Positions 51,658-60,269 of a stretch of 64,000 bases of DNA are shown piece by piece (within the stretch, counting starts at the first letter, position 1; each line of letters starts with the position of its first letter). The notes below the pieces were generated by a model that did no database searches, was not told where the DNA came from, and was given only the letters and a program-made list of their open reading frames with translations. A program made the position numbers and the translations under genes. Source of the DNA: DATBLE01 sp963808815 (GTDB taxonomy: Bacteria; Actinomycetota; Thermoleophilia; Gaiellales; Gaiellaceae); NCBI GenBank assembly GCA_963808815.1, contig CAWEGI010000013.1:62001-126000 (forward strand), written 5' to 3'.

Positions 51658-53079
51658 TCAGGCGGCCTCTTCCAGTACAGGCCGGAGCGCCTCGACCTCG
51701 GCCGGCCGCCTGCGCCGCGGGATGAGCAGCGCTGCGAGCGCGCCGACCGCGACCACGACCGCGCCGACCCAGATCGCCGGCGTCAGCCCGTCGACGAAGG
51801 ACGCGCCGCTGCCGTAGCCGCCGTAGTGGGCGAAGATCGAGGCGAGCACCGCGACGCCGAAGACGCCGCCCAGCTCGCGGATCGCGTTGTTCGCGCCCGA
51901 CGCCTGGCCCTCTTCCTGCGGCTTCACCGCGGAAAGGACCACGTTCGCGACCGGCGCGAAGAAGAGCCCCATCCCGACGCCGGAGAGGACGAACGGCGCG
52001 ACCAGCTCGCCGTACGGAGTGGTCGGCGTGCTGACCGCCGCGATCCAGCCGAGCCCGATCGCCTGGAGCGTGAGGCCGGTGGCGATGATCCGCCGGCCGC
52101 CGATCCGGTCCGAGAGCGCGCCCGCGATCGGCGCGACGAAGATCGGCATCGCCGTCCACGGCAGGATCCGCAGGCCCGAGCCGAACGGCGAGTAGCCCTG
52201 CACCGTCTGGAAGAACTGCGCGAGCAGGAAGATCGAGCCGAACATCCCGAAGAACATCAGCAGCGACGCGAGGTTCGTCATCGCGAACGTCCGGTTGCGG
52301 AAGAAGCGCATTGGCAGCATCGGCGATTCGGTGCGGAGCTCCCAGAGCACGAACCCGGCGAGGACGATTGCGCCGCCCGCGAGCGCGATCACGATCTCAG
52401 GGCTCGTCCAGCCCTGGCCGTTCCCGCGGACGAGCCCCCACACGATCCCCAGCAGGCCGGCGCTGACGAGGCCGACGCCCGGGAGGTCGAGCCGGTCGGA
52501 AGGCCCGCGCGTCTCGTCGAGGCGACGCAGCGCGAGCGGGATCAGCACGAGGCCGACCGGCACGTTGATCCAGAAGATCCACTGCCAGGAGAGGCCGGAG
52601 ACGACCGCGCCGCCGACGAGCGGGCCGAGGGCGACGGCGAGGCCGCCGATCCCGCCCCACGCGCCGAGGGCGACGCCGCGCCTCTCGGCCGGAACCGCCG
52701 CCGAGAGGATCGTCAGGGTCAGCGGCATCACGATTGCGCCGCCGGCTCCCTGGATCGCCCGGGCGGCGACGAGCACGCCCATCGAGGGCGCGAGTGCGGC
52801 CGCCGCCGAGGCGACCGTGAAGATTGCGAGTCCGACGGCGAACATCCGCCGCCGCCCGAAGCGGTCGCCGAGGGCGGCGCCGGTCAGGAGGAGGACCGCG
52901 AACGTGAGGGTGTAGGCGTTGACCGTCCACTCGAGACCCTCGAGGCTCGCGTGCAGGTCCTTGCGGATCACCGGCAGCGCCGTGGTGACCACCAGGTTGT
53001 CGAGCGTGACCATGACGAGCGCGAGCGACGTGACCGCGAACGTCCACAGCATCCTGCTCCTCGGCGTTCCTCCCCTCAT
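51658..53079 (-). CDS. MFS drug exporter, DHA2 (EmrB/QacA-like) family
   Basis: An intact protein of 473 residues from ATG 53079, preceded by a strong ribosome site. LALVMVTLDNLVVTTALPVI is the DHA2 motif D1. ALGDRFGRRRMFAVGLAIFT is motif A between helices 2 and 3. GGIGGLAVALGPLVGGAVVS is motif C of drug/proton antiporters. WQWIFWINVPVGLVLIPLAL follows, and 13-14 helices are visible. It would expel a hydrophobic or cationic compound using the proton gradient. A TetR gene lies just upstream on the same strand, with a palindrome between them. It does not look connected to glycan synthesis. Confidence 0.92.
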   Translation of the reverse strand: MRGGTPRSRMLWTFAVTSLALVMVTLDNLVVTTALPVIRKDLHASLEGLEWTVNAYTLTFAVLLLTGAALGDRFGRRRMFAVGLAIFTVASAAAALAPSMGVLVAARAIQGAGGAIVMPLTLTILSAAVPAERRGVALGAWGGIGGLAVALGPLVGGAVVSGLSWQWIFWINVPVGLVLIPLALRRLDETRGPSDRLDLPGVGLVSAGLLGIVWGLVRGNGQGWTSPEIVIALAGGAIVLAGFVLWELRTESPMLPMRFFRNRTFAMTNLASLLMFFGMFGSIFLLAQFFQTVQGYSPFGSGLRILPWTAMPIFVAPIAGALSDRIGGRRIIATGLTLQAIGLGWIAAVSTPTTPYGELVAPFVLSGVGMGLFFAPVANVVLSAVKPQEEGQASGANNAIRELGGVFGVAVLASIFAHYGGYGSGASFVDGLTPAIWVGAVVVAVGALAALLIPRRRRPAEVEALRPVLEEAA

Positions 53080-53086
53080 CTCGCTT

Positions 53087-53113
53087 CCTCCTTGAGTAGT
53101 GAGTGCTTACTCA
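53087..53113 (-). promoter_or_regulatory. Ribosome-binding site and operator-like palindrome before the MFS gene
   Basis: AAGGAGG (53087-53093) lies 7 bases before ATG 53079, a textbook Shine-Dalgarno sequence, rare in this window. Just upstream TGAGT-gctt-ACTCA (53100-53113) is an inverted repeat suited to TetR binding. Confidence 0.55.
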
Positions 53114-53136
53114 TCTCCGCGGCGAAAAAAAGACGC

Positions 53137-53697
53137 TCAGGCCGTGTCCGTGGCGACGAACGACAGGAGGGTCCGGGCCCACGCCTCGTCGGCGTCGAGC
53201 AGACCCATCGACGCGACCACATTGATCAGCATGCCCTTGGCGAAGAACCGCGACACCGTTTCATCGTCGACGCCGGACGCCCGCCCGACGAAGTCGACGA
53301 GCTCGCCGAACCCCTTCTGCGCGACCGCGCGGACGTCCGGATCCTCGCAGGCGGCGTAGGTCTGCATCTGGGCGCGCAGCCGGTTCGGATTCGAGCGGAT
53401 CAGCTCGCCGTAGGCCTGCCCCATCGCCTTCAGAGCCTCCTCGCCGCTCTTGCCCTCCGCGGCCCGCTCGAACGTCTCGCGGGTCTCGGCGAAGCAGCGC
53501 TCGACCGAGGCGATGAAGAGCTCCTTCTTCGTCCGGAAGAGCCGGAACAGGTACGGCTGCGAGATGCCGGCCCGCCGGGCGATCTCGTCGGTCGACGCGC
53601 CCGAGAGCCCGTGCTCCGCGAAGACGTCGCGGGCGGCCACGAGGACGTCCTCGCGGCGCTCCTCTGCGCTTTTCCGGGTGGTCGTTGCCGGGTTCAC
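53137..53697 (-). CDS. TetR/AcrR-family repressor
   Basis: An intact protein of 186 residues from GTG 53697 (GTG 53718 gives seven more residues but would lie upstream of the -10 box). Residues 12-60 form the TetR DNA-binding domain: REDVLVAARDVFAEHGLSGA and STDEIARRAGISQPYLFRLF, then RTKKELFIASVERCF. The remaining helical region (FAKGMLINVVASMGLLDADE) is the ligand-binding and dimer domain. It probably represses itself and the MFS gene 57 bases downstream. A T-rich stretch follows its stop but no clear hairpin. Confidence 0.92.
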   Translation of the reverse strand: MNPATTTRKSAEERREDVLVAARDVFAEHGLSGASTDEIARRAGISQPYLFRLFRTKKELFIASVERCFAETRETFERAAEGKSGEEALKAMGQAYGELIRSNPNRLRAQMQTYAACEDPDVRAVAQKGFGELVDFVGRASGVDDETVSRFFAKGMLINVVASMGLLDADEAWARTLLSFVATDTA

Positions 53698-53704
53698 GAC
53701 AAGA

Positions 53705-53734
53705 AAGTTATCACTCACTCACAATCACTGTCAA
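53705..53734 (-). promoter_or_regulatory. Consensus promoter TTGACA-N18-TAACTT of the tetR gene with operator-like spacer
   Basis: On the minus strand TTGACA (53729-53734) and TAACTT (53705-53710) are 18 bases apart, with 7 bases to GTG 53697, so the mRNA is leaderless. The spacer holds repeated GTGAGTGAGTGA units related to the TGAGT palindrome before the MFS gene, a likely autoregulatory site. Confidence 0.7.
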
Positions 53735-53770
53735 GCCCTGCGCCACCGGTAGTGCGTCAAGACCACGCAC

Positions 53771-53776
53771 TAGCAT
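53771..53776 (+). promoter_or_regulatory. -10-like box TAGCAT, leaderless
   Basis: TAGCAT ends 6 bases before ATG 53783. The divergent tetR promoter lies 37 bases to the left, so the two genes may influence each other. Confidence 0.5.
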
Positions 53777-53782
53777 CGGGCC

Positions 53783-56504
53783 ATGCTCGTCGGCCGGGAG
53801 CCGGAGCTCGCCCGCCTCGAGGCCACCTGTCACGCGGCGGCGGCCGGACGAGGCTCGGTGGCAGTCGTCGCCGGCGAACCGGGCATCGGCAAGACCGCGC
53901 TCCTCGACGCGACCGCCTCGGCCGAGGGCCGAGACCGGAGAACGCTCCGCGCGACCGGCGTCGAGGCCGAGAGCGCCGTCGCCTTCGCAACCCTCCAGGG
54001 ACTGCTCTGGCCCCTCGAGCCGGCGCTCGACGAGCTCGAGGCGGGCCAGGCGTCGCTCCTGCGCGGCGTCCTGGACCTGGGACCGCAGCGCCGAGCGTCG
54101 ACCTTCGCGATCGGCGCGGCGGCGCTGGCCGCGCTTTCGGTCGGCTCCCGCGACACGGCGATCACAGCGGTCGTCGACGACGTCCACTGGGCCGATGTCG
54201 CATCACAGGAGGTCCTCGCTTTCGTCGGACGGCGGCTGGAGCACGAGCGGGTCGCCCTGCTCGTCGGCGTACGCGATGGCGAGGCCAGTCTGCTCGGCGC
54301 AGAGCGATCCTTCACCCGGATCGAGCTCGGCCCCCTCGAGCACTCGGCCGCGCTGGCCTTGCTCGAGCGCTCCTCGGATATGGGGCTCGCACCGGCGGTA
54401 ACGGCCAGGCTGATCGAGACCTGCGCCGGAAATCCGCTCGGCCTCGTCGAGCTTCCCGAGCTGCTCACCGAGCCCCAGCGGCTCGGCCGCGAGCCGCTGC
54501 CGGAAGCGCTCGCCGCGGGGCCGCTCGTCCAGCGGGCGTTCGCAGATCGCGTGCGCGACCTCGGGGATCCCGGGCGCGAGGCACTGCTCCTGCTAGCGGC
54601 AGCCGGCGAGCCGGACTCCGCGCTGGGGGCGATGGGAGCTGCCGGCCGCGCCGCCCTCGAGAACGCGGAAGCTTCCGGCCTTGTCCTGCGCCGAGGGGGG
54701 CTCCGGTTCCGGCATCCGCTGATGCAGGCTGCCGTCTACGGCGCCGCCTCTTCCGCAGCCCGCCGCGATGCCCACCGCCGGCTGGCCGAGGAGGTCGCGG
54801 GCGCCCGCCGGGCGTGGCACCTCGCCGAGTCGGCGGACGGGCCGGACGAGGGCGTCGCCCAGGCGCTGGTGAAAACGTCGACGGAAGCCCGGACACGTGG
54901 TGGAGTGGCGTCCGAGGCGCAGGCCCTGGAACGGGCGGCGGAGCTGAGCGACGGGACCGATCGGCGAGCAGGCCGGCTCCTGTCGGCGGCCCGAGCCTGG
55001 CGGCTCGCAGGGCAACTCGAACGGGCCAACCGGCTGCTGGCGGAGGCGCTCGCGCTCGCGGAATCAGCTCGCACGCGCGCCGAGATCCAGCTCGAGCGCG
55101 GCTACAACCTCATCCGGGACGGATCGGCCCGGGAGGCTCACGCGCTGCTCCTCGCCGAGGCGGAGCAGGTGGAGCGCGAGGAGGCCGATGTGGGCGCGCG
55201 ACTCTACGCAGCGGTCGCGCTCGCTGCGCTCAACGACCCTGACGCCGGGACTGCGCTGTCTCCCGCCGAGCGCGCGCTCGACCTCGCGGGCAGGACCGGC
55301 GACCGGGTCGAGCTCGAAGCCCTCTTCGCCGGCGGTCAGCGCCAGGATGACGCGGCCGGTGCCGCCCGACGACCTCGACGAGACACTCGTCCTCCGGACA
55401 GCGGAGCTGCTGGAGCAGCCCGAGCAACGCGAGGGGGAGCAGCCGCACTGGACGGCCTACGCGCTCGCCGAGCTCGAGCGGGACGAGCAGGCGCGCCGGC
55501 TGAGCGACCTCGCGCTCGCCGAGGCACGGGCGACCGGCGACGTCTGGTCGCTCTCCTACGGCTGTCTGACCCGCGGTGTCCTCGAGCTCGTCACCGGACG
55601 GGTGGACGTCGCGCGCTCCTGGGCGGCCGAGGCGACCCCGCTCGCCGAGCAGATCGGCGAGCCGTGGCGTCTCGACCAGGCCCTGGTGGTCTCGATCGAG
55701 ATCGAGGCGACGCGCGGAGACGTCGAGAAATGCGCGGCGGCGCAGGCGGCAGAGCCGTCGGCCCACATGAACCTCCACCTTGGCCGGGCCCTGCTGGCGG
55801 TCGGTCGGACGGCGGACGCGGTTCCACACCTGGAATCGGCCTGGCTCGTTTTCGCCGAGGGGAGGCCGCGCAGCTGGTATCGCCTGATCCCGCTCGACCT
55901 GGCCGAGGCTTACATCGGCGCCGGCCGCCGGGGAGACGCCGAAGGCCTGCTTCACGAGACCGCGCCGACGATCGAGGGCTGCCGGCTCATCCGGCCACGG
56001 GCGAAGCTGGCACGTGTCCGCGCGATGCTCCTCCCCGAGGCGCGAATCGACGCAGGCTTCGAGCAGGCGCGGGCGCTTCTCGACGAGCTGGCGAATCACC
56101 TGGAACGGGCACGCATGGAGCTGAACTGGGGCGAGCGGCTTCGCCGTGCGGGCCGCTCGGCCGACGCAGTGCCACATCTCGAGCACGCCCTGACCCGGTT
56201 CGAAGCGCTCGATGCTCCAGGCTGGGCCGAGCGCACTCGAGTCGAGCTCGAGACGGCCTCGGGCACCGCGCGGCCGGCCCGCCAGCAGCGGACAGCGGTG
56301 CTCACGCCACAGGAGCTGCGTGTGGCCAGGCACGCGGCGGCCGGCATGCGCGACCGGGAGATCGCGGCGCTCCTCTATCTGAGCCCGCGCACCGTCGAGT
56401 CCTACCTCCAGAGCGCCTACCGCAAGCTCGATATCTCGAATCGAACGCAGCTCGCCGCAGTGCTCGCCGCCGACGGCATCCATCCACTCGGCGAAGTGCC
56501 GTAG
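53783..56504 (+). CDS. Large ATP-binding LuxR-family regulator (LAL type; one frameshift)
   Basis: The start is ATG 53783 and the full length is about 907 residues. MLVGREPELARLEATCHAAA opens an AAA/STAND ATPase: VVAGEPGIGKTALLDATASA is Walker A (near residue 35), and ITAVVDDVHWADVASQEVLA is Walker B. A long helical, tetratricopeptide-like middle follows (about 380-820), with one slip near 55345. The C-terminus LTPQELRVARHAAAGMRDRE and IAALLYLSPRTVESYLQSAY form a LuxR helix-turn-helix. Such proteins activate genes on binding a small effector. The genes directly downstream (56548-58213) are its most likely targets; regulation of the glycan genes is possible but unsupported. Confidence 0.92.
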
Positions 56505-56535
56505 TTTCGCGGTACCGCCGGCGGACGCTCGGTCG

Positions 56536-56541
56536 TACCGT
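56536..56541 (+). promoter_or_regulatory. -10-like box TACCGT, leaderless
   Basis: TACCGT ends 6 bases before ATG 56548, in the 43-base gap after the LuxR-type gene. Confidence 0.4.
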
Positions 56542-56547
56542 CGCGGC

Positions 56548-56973
56548 ATGGATCCGATCGCGTTCACGATCGAGCTCACCGGCGAGGCCGTCGAGCTCGG
56601 CGAGGGACGCTTCTGGGCGGAGACGCGAGGAGACGACACCGCTTTCGGGAGCAACCAGGCGCTCTGCCGGCGCGACCTCCGGCTCGACGAGGACGGGTCG
56701 GTCGCCCAGTCGGGCGAGATCAGCTTCGGCGACGACGACGCGATCACGTTCCGCGCGCATGGACGGCTCGGGTCGAGTCCCGATCCTCGGCTGAGGCACG
56801 GCGCCGCGGTCTTCGAGGTCACCGGCGGCCGCGGCCGCCTCGAGGGCGCCTGCGGGTTCGTGACCTCCAACTTCCTGCTCGCCGCCGACGGCGAGTTGAC
56901 CGACCGCCACCTGGCAGTGCTGTTCGTCGGCGAGGGATTCGACCGAAAGGAAGACCCATGCGTCTCCAGCTGA
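56548..56973 (+). CDS. Small protein of unknown function, allene-oxide-cyclase-like barrel possible
   Basis: An intact protein of 141 residues, acidic, without signal peptide or membrane segment. I do not recognise the family. Predicted beta-strands alternate with glycine turns: AFTIELTGEAVELGEGRFWA, GDDDAITFRAHGRLGSSPDP and GAAVFEVTGGRGRLEGACGF, followed by VTSNFLLAADGELTDRHLAV. The pattern AVFEVTGGRGRLEGACG resembles the repeated strands of small lipocalin-like or allene-oxide-cyclase-like barrels, which is a weak structural guess. The last 16 bases overlap the secreted beta-helix gene, so both are probably translated from one mRNA. Confidence 0.7.
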   Translation: MDPIAFTIELTGEAVELGEGRFWAETRGDDTAFGSNQALCRRDLRLDEDGSVAQSGEISFGDDDAITFRAHGRLGSSPDPRLRHGAAVFEVTGGRGRLEGACGFVTSNFLLAADGELTDRHLAVLFVGEGFDRKEDPCVSS

Positions 56974-57788
56974 TCGTCACGCTCGCGGCTGTCGGCCTGC
57001 TCGTGGGAGCGACACCCATCCACGCCGGTGGCAGCGTCGCGATCGCGAGCTGCGGCCAGACGGTGACGGCAAGCGCCGTCCTGATCCAGGATCTCAGCTG
57101 CTCCGGGCCGGGAATCGTCGTCGGAGCAACCGGGATCACCATCGACCTGAAGGGATTCACGGTCACGGGCGACCGGGATCCCACCGACTACGGGATCGAC
57201 GACTCCGGCGGTTACGACAAGGTCAGCATCAAGAACGGCATCGTGCGCGACTTCGGCGTCGGCGTGATCGGGCTGAACGGCGCCGGCGGACTGAAGGTCA
57301 CGAGCGTCGTCGCCACCGGCAACTCGATCGGCGGCATCGCCGCACTCGGGGACGCCGCGTCGATCGCGTCGGTAACAGCCGCGGGCAACGCGAGCTACGG
57401 CGTCGACATCTTCGGCGACGGCGCGTCGATCGCTTCGACCACCTCCGTCGGCAACACCGCCGACGGGATCATCGTCGCGGGCGATGGCACGTCGATCAAG
57501 TCGTCGACCGTTGCCGGCAACGGGGATCGCGGAATCGTGGTCGCCGGCGACGCGGCATCGATCAAGTCGACCCGCGCGAGCGGGAACGGCGGCGTGGGCA
57601 TCGTGCTCAACGGCGACGGCCCTTCGATCAGTGGCAACACGACGGACGGCAACGGCTTCGCCGGCGGAGTTGCCAACTCGATCGGGCTCGGCGTCAACAT
57701 CACCGGCTTCACGACGGCGCCCAAAGGTACGAACGTCGCCCGCGGCAACGACGACCCGGCCGAATGCAACCCCTCGTCACTCTGCTGA
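56958..57788 (+). CDS. Secreted right-handed parallel beta-helix protein
   Basis: An intact protein of 276 residues from ATG 56958, with GAAAGGAAG as ribosome site. Residues 1-24 (MRLQLIVTLAAVGLLVGATP then IHAGG) form a cleavable signal peptide. From about residue 70 to 235 an imperfect repeat of 22-24 residues recurs (a GDxxSIxSxxxxGN rung with variants DAASIASVTAAGNASYG, DGASIASTTSVGNTADG, DGTSIKSSTVAGNGDRG), the sign of PbH1 coils. Such folds bind or cleave polysaccharides, but no catalytic acid cluster can be named here. Three Cys near the ends (SCGQ, SCSG, SLC) may form disulfides. Together with the next gene it suggests a small exported-protein unit. Confidence 0.85.
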   Translation: MRLQLIVTLAAVGLLVGATPIHAGGSVAIASCGQTVTASAVLIQDLSCSGPGIVVGATGITIDLKGFTVTGDRDPTDYGIDDSGGYDKVSIKNGIVRDFGVGVIGLNGAGGLKVTSVVATGNSIGGIAALGDAASIASVTAAGNASYGVDIFGDGASIASTTSVGNTADGIIVAGDGTSIKSSTVAGNGDRGIVVAGDAASIKSTRASGNGGVGIVLNGDGPSISGNTTDGNGFAGGVANSIGLGVNITGFTTAPKGTNVARGNDDPAECNPSSLC

Positions 57789-57799
57789 AAGGAGACACC

Positions 57800-58213
57800 A
57801 TGCTCACGCTCAACCGCGCGCCGCTCGTCGCGGCGGTCGTCGTCCTCTCGCTGGTGGCGGCCCCGGCCGCCCTCCCATCCGGGCCGCCCGCCGGTCCCTG
57901 GTGCGCTTCCGTAATCCGGATCAACACTCAGTTCGGAACGATGAAGAACAAGCGCTACCTCCCGATTGGCCAGCTCTCGAAAAAGGTGATCGTCGCCGTC
58001 ATGGAGTACGCGCTGAAGAACCGAGCGAAGCTGCTCGCGATCACGCCGAACGAGATCAGGACGGCCCAGATCCACGAGCTCGCCTTCTACGCGAAGCTGA
58101 AGGCGAACCACTACGCACCGTCGACGCCGCTCGGGCCCTTCACGCTCGCCGACAACGAGAAGCTGATCGCCTTCCAGAAGGTGAAGTGCGGGATCAAGTT
58201 CGCAACGAGCTAA
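57800..58213 (+). CDS. Small secreted protein of unknown function
   Basis: An intact protein of 137 residues from ATG 57800 with a good ribosome site (AAAGGAGA). Residues 1-28 (LTLNRAPLVAAVVVLSLVAA onward) are a signal peptide with an AxA-like end. The mature part is basic and has two cysteines (GPWCASV and KVKCGIKF) that could pair. The middle (KNKRYLPIGQLSKKVIVAVM, EYALKNRAKLLAITPNEIRT) is helical. I do not recognise the family. It follows the beta-helix gene by 11 bases, so the two are likely co-expressed. The stop interlocks with that of the convergent aminotransferase (CTAA). Confidence 0.75.
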   Translation: MLTLNRAPLVAAVVVLSLVAAPAALPSGPPAGPWCASVIRINTQFGTMKNKRYLPIGQLSKKVIVAVMEYALKNRAKLLAITPNEIRTAQIHELAFYAKLKANHYAPSTPLGPFTLADNEKLIAFQKVKCGIKFATS

Positions 58214-59283
58214 CCCGCGACGGCGCCGAGCTCCTCCGCGACGCGGTCGAGCTCGGCGTCGGTCAGCCGCGTGTGGAAGGGCAGGGCCAGCGCTCGCTCG
58301 AAGCAGGCGTCGGCGCCGGGAAAGTCGCCCTGGTCGCGGTATGCGCTCAGGCGGTGAAGTGCGTAGGTGCCGATCTGGCACTGGATGCCCTGCGCGCGCA
58401 GCGCGGCCATCGCCTCGTCCCGCCGGTCGAGCTGGATCACGTACGCCTGCCAGCCGTGGCGGTCGCCCTCGTCCGCCGACGGGAGGACGACCGGTAGGTC
58501 GCGCAGGCGCTCCGCGTACCCGGCGGCGACCCGCTCGCGCGCGGCCAGCAGTTCCTCGAGCCGCCGCACCTGCGGGATCCCGACCGCGCAGAGGATGTCC
58601 GAGAGCCGGTAGTTGAAGGCGCCGGCCGGCATGTCGTCGTAGCGGTCCGACGGGCTCCAGCCGTGGTGGCGGAGCGAGCGGACGCTCTCGGCCAGGTCGG
58701 GGTCGTTCGTCGTCACCGCGCCGCCCTCACCGGTGGTGACGATCTTGCGCGGATGGAACGAGAGGCAGCCGGCTGCGCCGAGCCCGCCGCAGGCCTTGCC
58801 CCGCCGGCGCGCCCCGAGCGCGCCGGCGGCGTCCTCGATCACCGGCACGTCGCCCGGGAGCTCCTCCAGCCGCGCCGGGCGGCCGAACAGGTGCACCGGC
58901 ATGATCGCCTTCGTCCTCGGCGTCACCCGCACCTTGGCCGGATCGATGTTGAAGGTGTCGGCGTCGACGTCGACCAGCACCGGCGTCGCCCCTGCGAGCG
59001 CGACCACATTCGCCGTCGCGGGGAACGTGTAGGCAGGGACGATCACCTCGTCGCCCGGCCCGATGCCGAGCGCCAGGACCGCGACGTGGATCGCCGCCGT
59101 TCCGGACGAGACCGCGATCGCGTGCTCGACCTCGCAGGCGCGCGCGAGCTCGGCCTCGAGCTCGCCGACCTTCGCGCCCATGGTCAGCATCCCGCTCTCC
59201 AGCACGGCTGCGACCTCGGCGAGCTCCTCCGCGCCGGTGTCCGGCCTCGCTAGACGGACGACGGTGTCTTCGCCCGGTACCAC
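58210..59283 (-). CDS. DegT/DnrJ/EryC1 sugar aminotransferase, second copy
   Basis: An intact protein of about 357 residues; GTG 59283 is the best start, 34 bases inside the epimerase gene. HAIAVSSGTAAIHVAVLALG, VIVPAYTFPATANVVALAGA, VPVIEDAAGALGARRRGKAC (PLP-ring Asp) and CLSFHPRKIVTTGEGGAVTT (Schiff-base Lys in HPRK) are the family series. YRLSDILCAVGIPQVRRLEE and QCQIGTYALHRLSAYRDQGD follow. It is diverged from the copy at 47331, with HPRK instead of YATK at the lysine, so it uses another keto sugar. Coupled to the epimerase at 59250, it probably makes an amino sugar that the ATP-grasp enzymes nearby could amidate (inference). Confidence 0.9.
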   Translation of the reverse strand: MVPGEDTVVRLARPDTGAEELAEVAAVLESGMLTMGAKVGELEAELARACEVEHAIAVSSGTAAIHVAVLALGIGPGDEVIVPAYTFPATANVVALAGATPVLVDVDADTFNIDPAKVRVTPRTKAIMPVHLFGRPARLEELPGDVPVIEDAAGALGARRRGKACGGLGAAGCLSFHPRKIVTTGEGGAVTTNDPDLAESVRSLRHHGWSPSDRYDDMPAGAFNYRLSDILCAVGIPQVRRLEELLAARERVAAGYAERLRDLPVVLPSADEGDRHGWQAYVIQLDRRDEAMAALRAQGIQCQIGTYALHRLSAYRDQGDFPGADACFERALALPFHTRLTDAELDRVAEELGAVAG

Positions 59284-60221
59284 GCGATCGTCCGCTCGAG
59301 ACCCTCGTCCAGCTCGACCTTCGCCTCGAAGCCGAGCAGCGTGCGCGCCTTGTCCACGTTCGGGATCCGCAGCTCGACGTCGAGGTAGTGAATCGGCTGG
59401 AACACGAGCTCGCCCGGGCAACCCGAGAGCGACTTGATCCGCCGCGCCAGGTCGAAGATCGTCACCGCCGAGCGCGCGTTGCCGATGTTGAAGCTCTCGC
59501 CGACCGCGTTCGGGTGCTCGAGCGCGAGCAACAGGCCCTCGACCATGTCGTCCACGTAGCACCACGCGCGGATCTGCGAGCCGTCGCCGTGGACGACCAG
59601 GTCGCGGCCGGCGAGCGCCGCCTCCATGAACGCGCGGATCGCGCCGCCGCCGATCTGGCCCGGCCCGTAGACGTTGAACGGGCGCACCGAGGCGGTCGGG
59701 AGCCCGAACTCCTGGTGATAGGCGTGCGCCATGTGCTCGCCGGCGAGCTTCGAGACCGCGTACGTCCAGCGCGCCTCGCCGACGGAGCCCTGCGTGGTCG
59801 CGCTGGTCTCGTCCACCCGGAAGGCGTACGTGCCGAAGACCTCGCTGGTCGAGAACTCGATCAGCCGCTCGACCGTCTCCTTCGTCGCGAGCGCGGCCTC
59901 GAGCGCGTTGTAGGTGCCGATCAGGTTCACGCGCATCGTCCGTACCGGGCTCTCCAGCACGGTGTCGACCCCCGCGATCGCTGCGGCGTGGACGATGTGC
60001 GTCGCCCCCCGCGCCATCTCGGTCAAGACCTCCGCGTCGAGCACGTCGCCGTGCACGAAGGTGAAGTTCTGGTGGTCGGCAAGGTCGGTGCCGCCGAGCG
60101 CGTCGCGGTGCAGGTTGTCGAAGGCGACGATCTCGTTGTCGTCGACGAGCCGCCGCGCAAGCGTCGTGCCAATGAAGCCCGCGCCGCCGGTGATCAGGAT
60201 CCGCTTGCCGGTGAGCGCCAT
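59250..60221 (-). CDS. NAD-dependent epimerase/dehydratase, second copy
   Basis: An intact protein of 323 residues from ATG 60221. KRILITGGAGFIGTTLARRL is the NAD-binding loop. THIVHAAAIAGVDTVLESPV is the AAAxAG region, RLIEFSTSEVFGTYAFRVDE carries the STSE site, and ARWTYAVSKLAGEHMAHAYH the catalytic Tyr-Lys. SVRPFNVYGPGQIGGGAIRA and SQIRAWCYVDDMVEGLLLAL complete the fold. The TSE triad suggests a 4,6- or 5,6-dehydratase or decarboxylase type and not a plain 4-epimerase. It works with the aminotransferase gene that overlaps its end. Confidence 0.88.
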   Translation of the reverse strand: MALTGKRILITGGAGFIGTTLARRLVDDNEIVAFDNLHRDALGGTDLADHQNFTFVHGDVLDAEVLTEMARGATHIVHAAAIAGVDTVLESPVRTMRVNLIGTYNALEAALATKETVERLIEFSTSEVFGTYAFRVDETSATTQGSVGEARWTYAVSKLAGEHMAHAYHQEFGLPTASVRPFNVYGPGQIGGGAIRAFMEAALAGRDLVVHGDGSQIRAWCYVDDMVEGLLLALEHPNAVGESFNIGNARSAVTIFDLARRIKSLSGCPGELVFQPIHYLDVELRIPNVDKARTLLGFEAKVELDEGLERTIAWYRAKTPSSV

Positions 60222-60229
60222 CGCGAGCG

Positions 60230-60235
60230 AGTCTA
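60230..60235 (-). promoter_or_regulatory. -10-like box TAGACT, leaderless
   Basis: TAGACT on the minus strand lies 8 bases before ATG 60221, in a 48-base divergent promoter region. Confidence 0.45.
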
Positions 60236-60253
60236 GTCGTGAGGCCGCGGCTG

Positions 60254-60259
60254 TAGCAT
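60254..60259 (+). promoter_or_regulatory. -10-like box TAGCAT
   Basis: TAGCAT, preceded by TG (extended -10 look), ends 10 bases before ATG 60270 and would drive the ATP-grasp operon. Confidence 0.45.
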
Positions 60260-60269
60260 CGCGCGCGAC

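Noticed and set aside
51826..55242. A plus-strand open frame of 1138 codons
   Set aside because: It lies opposite the MFS and TetR genes and out of frame with the LuxR-type gene. The product is a repetitive Arg/Glu/Asp-rich sequence typical of antisense frames in GC-rich DNA.
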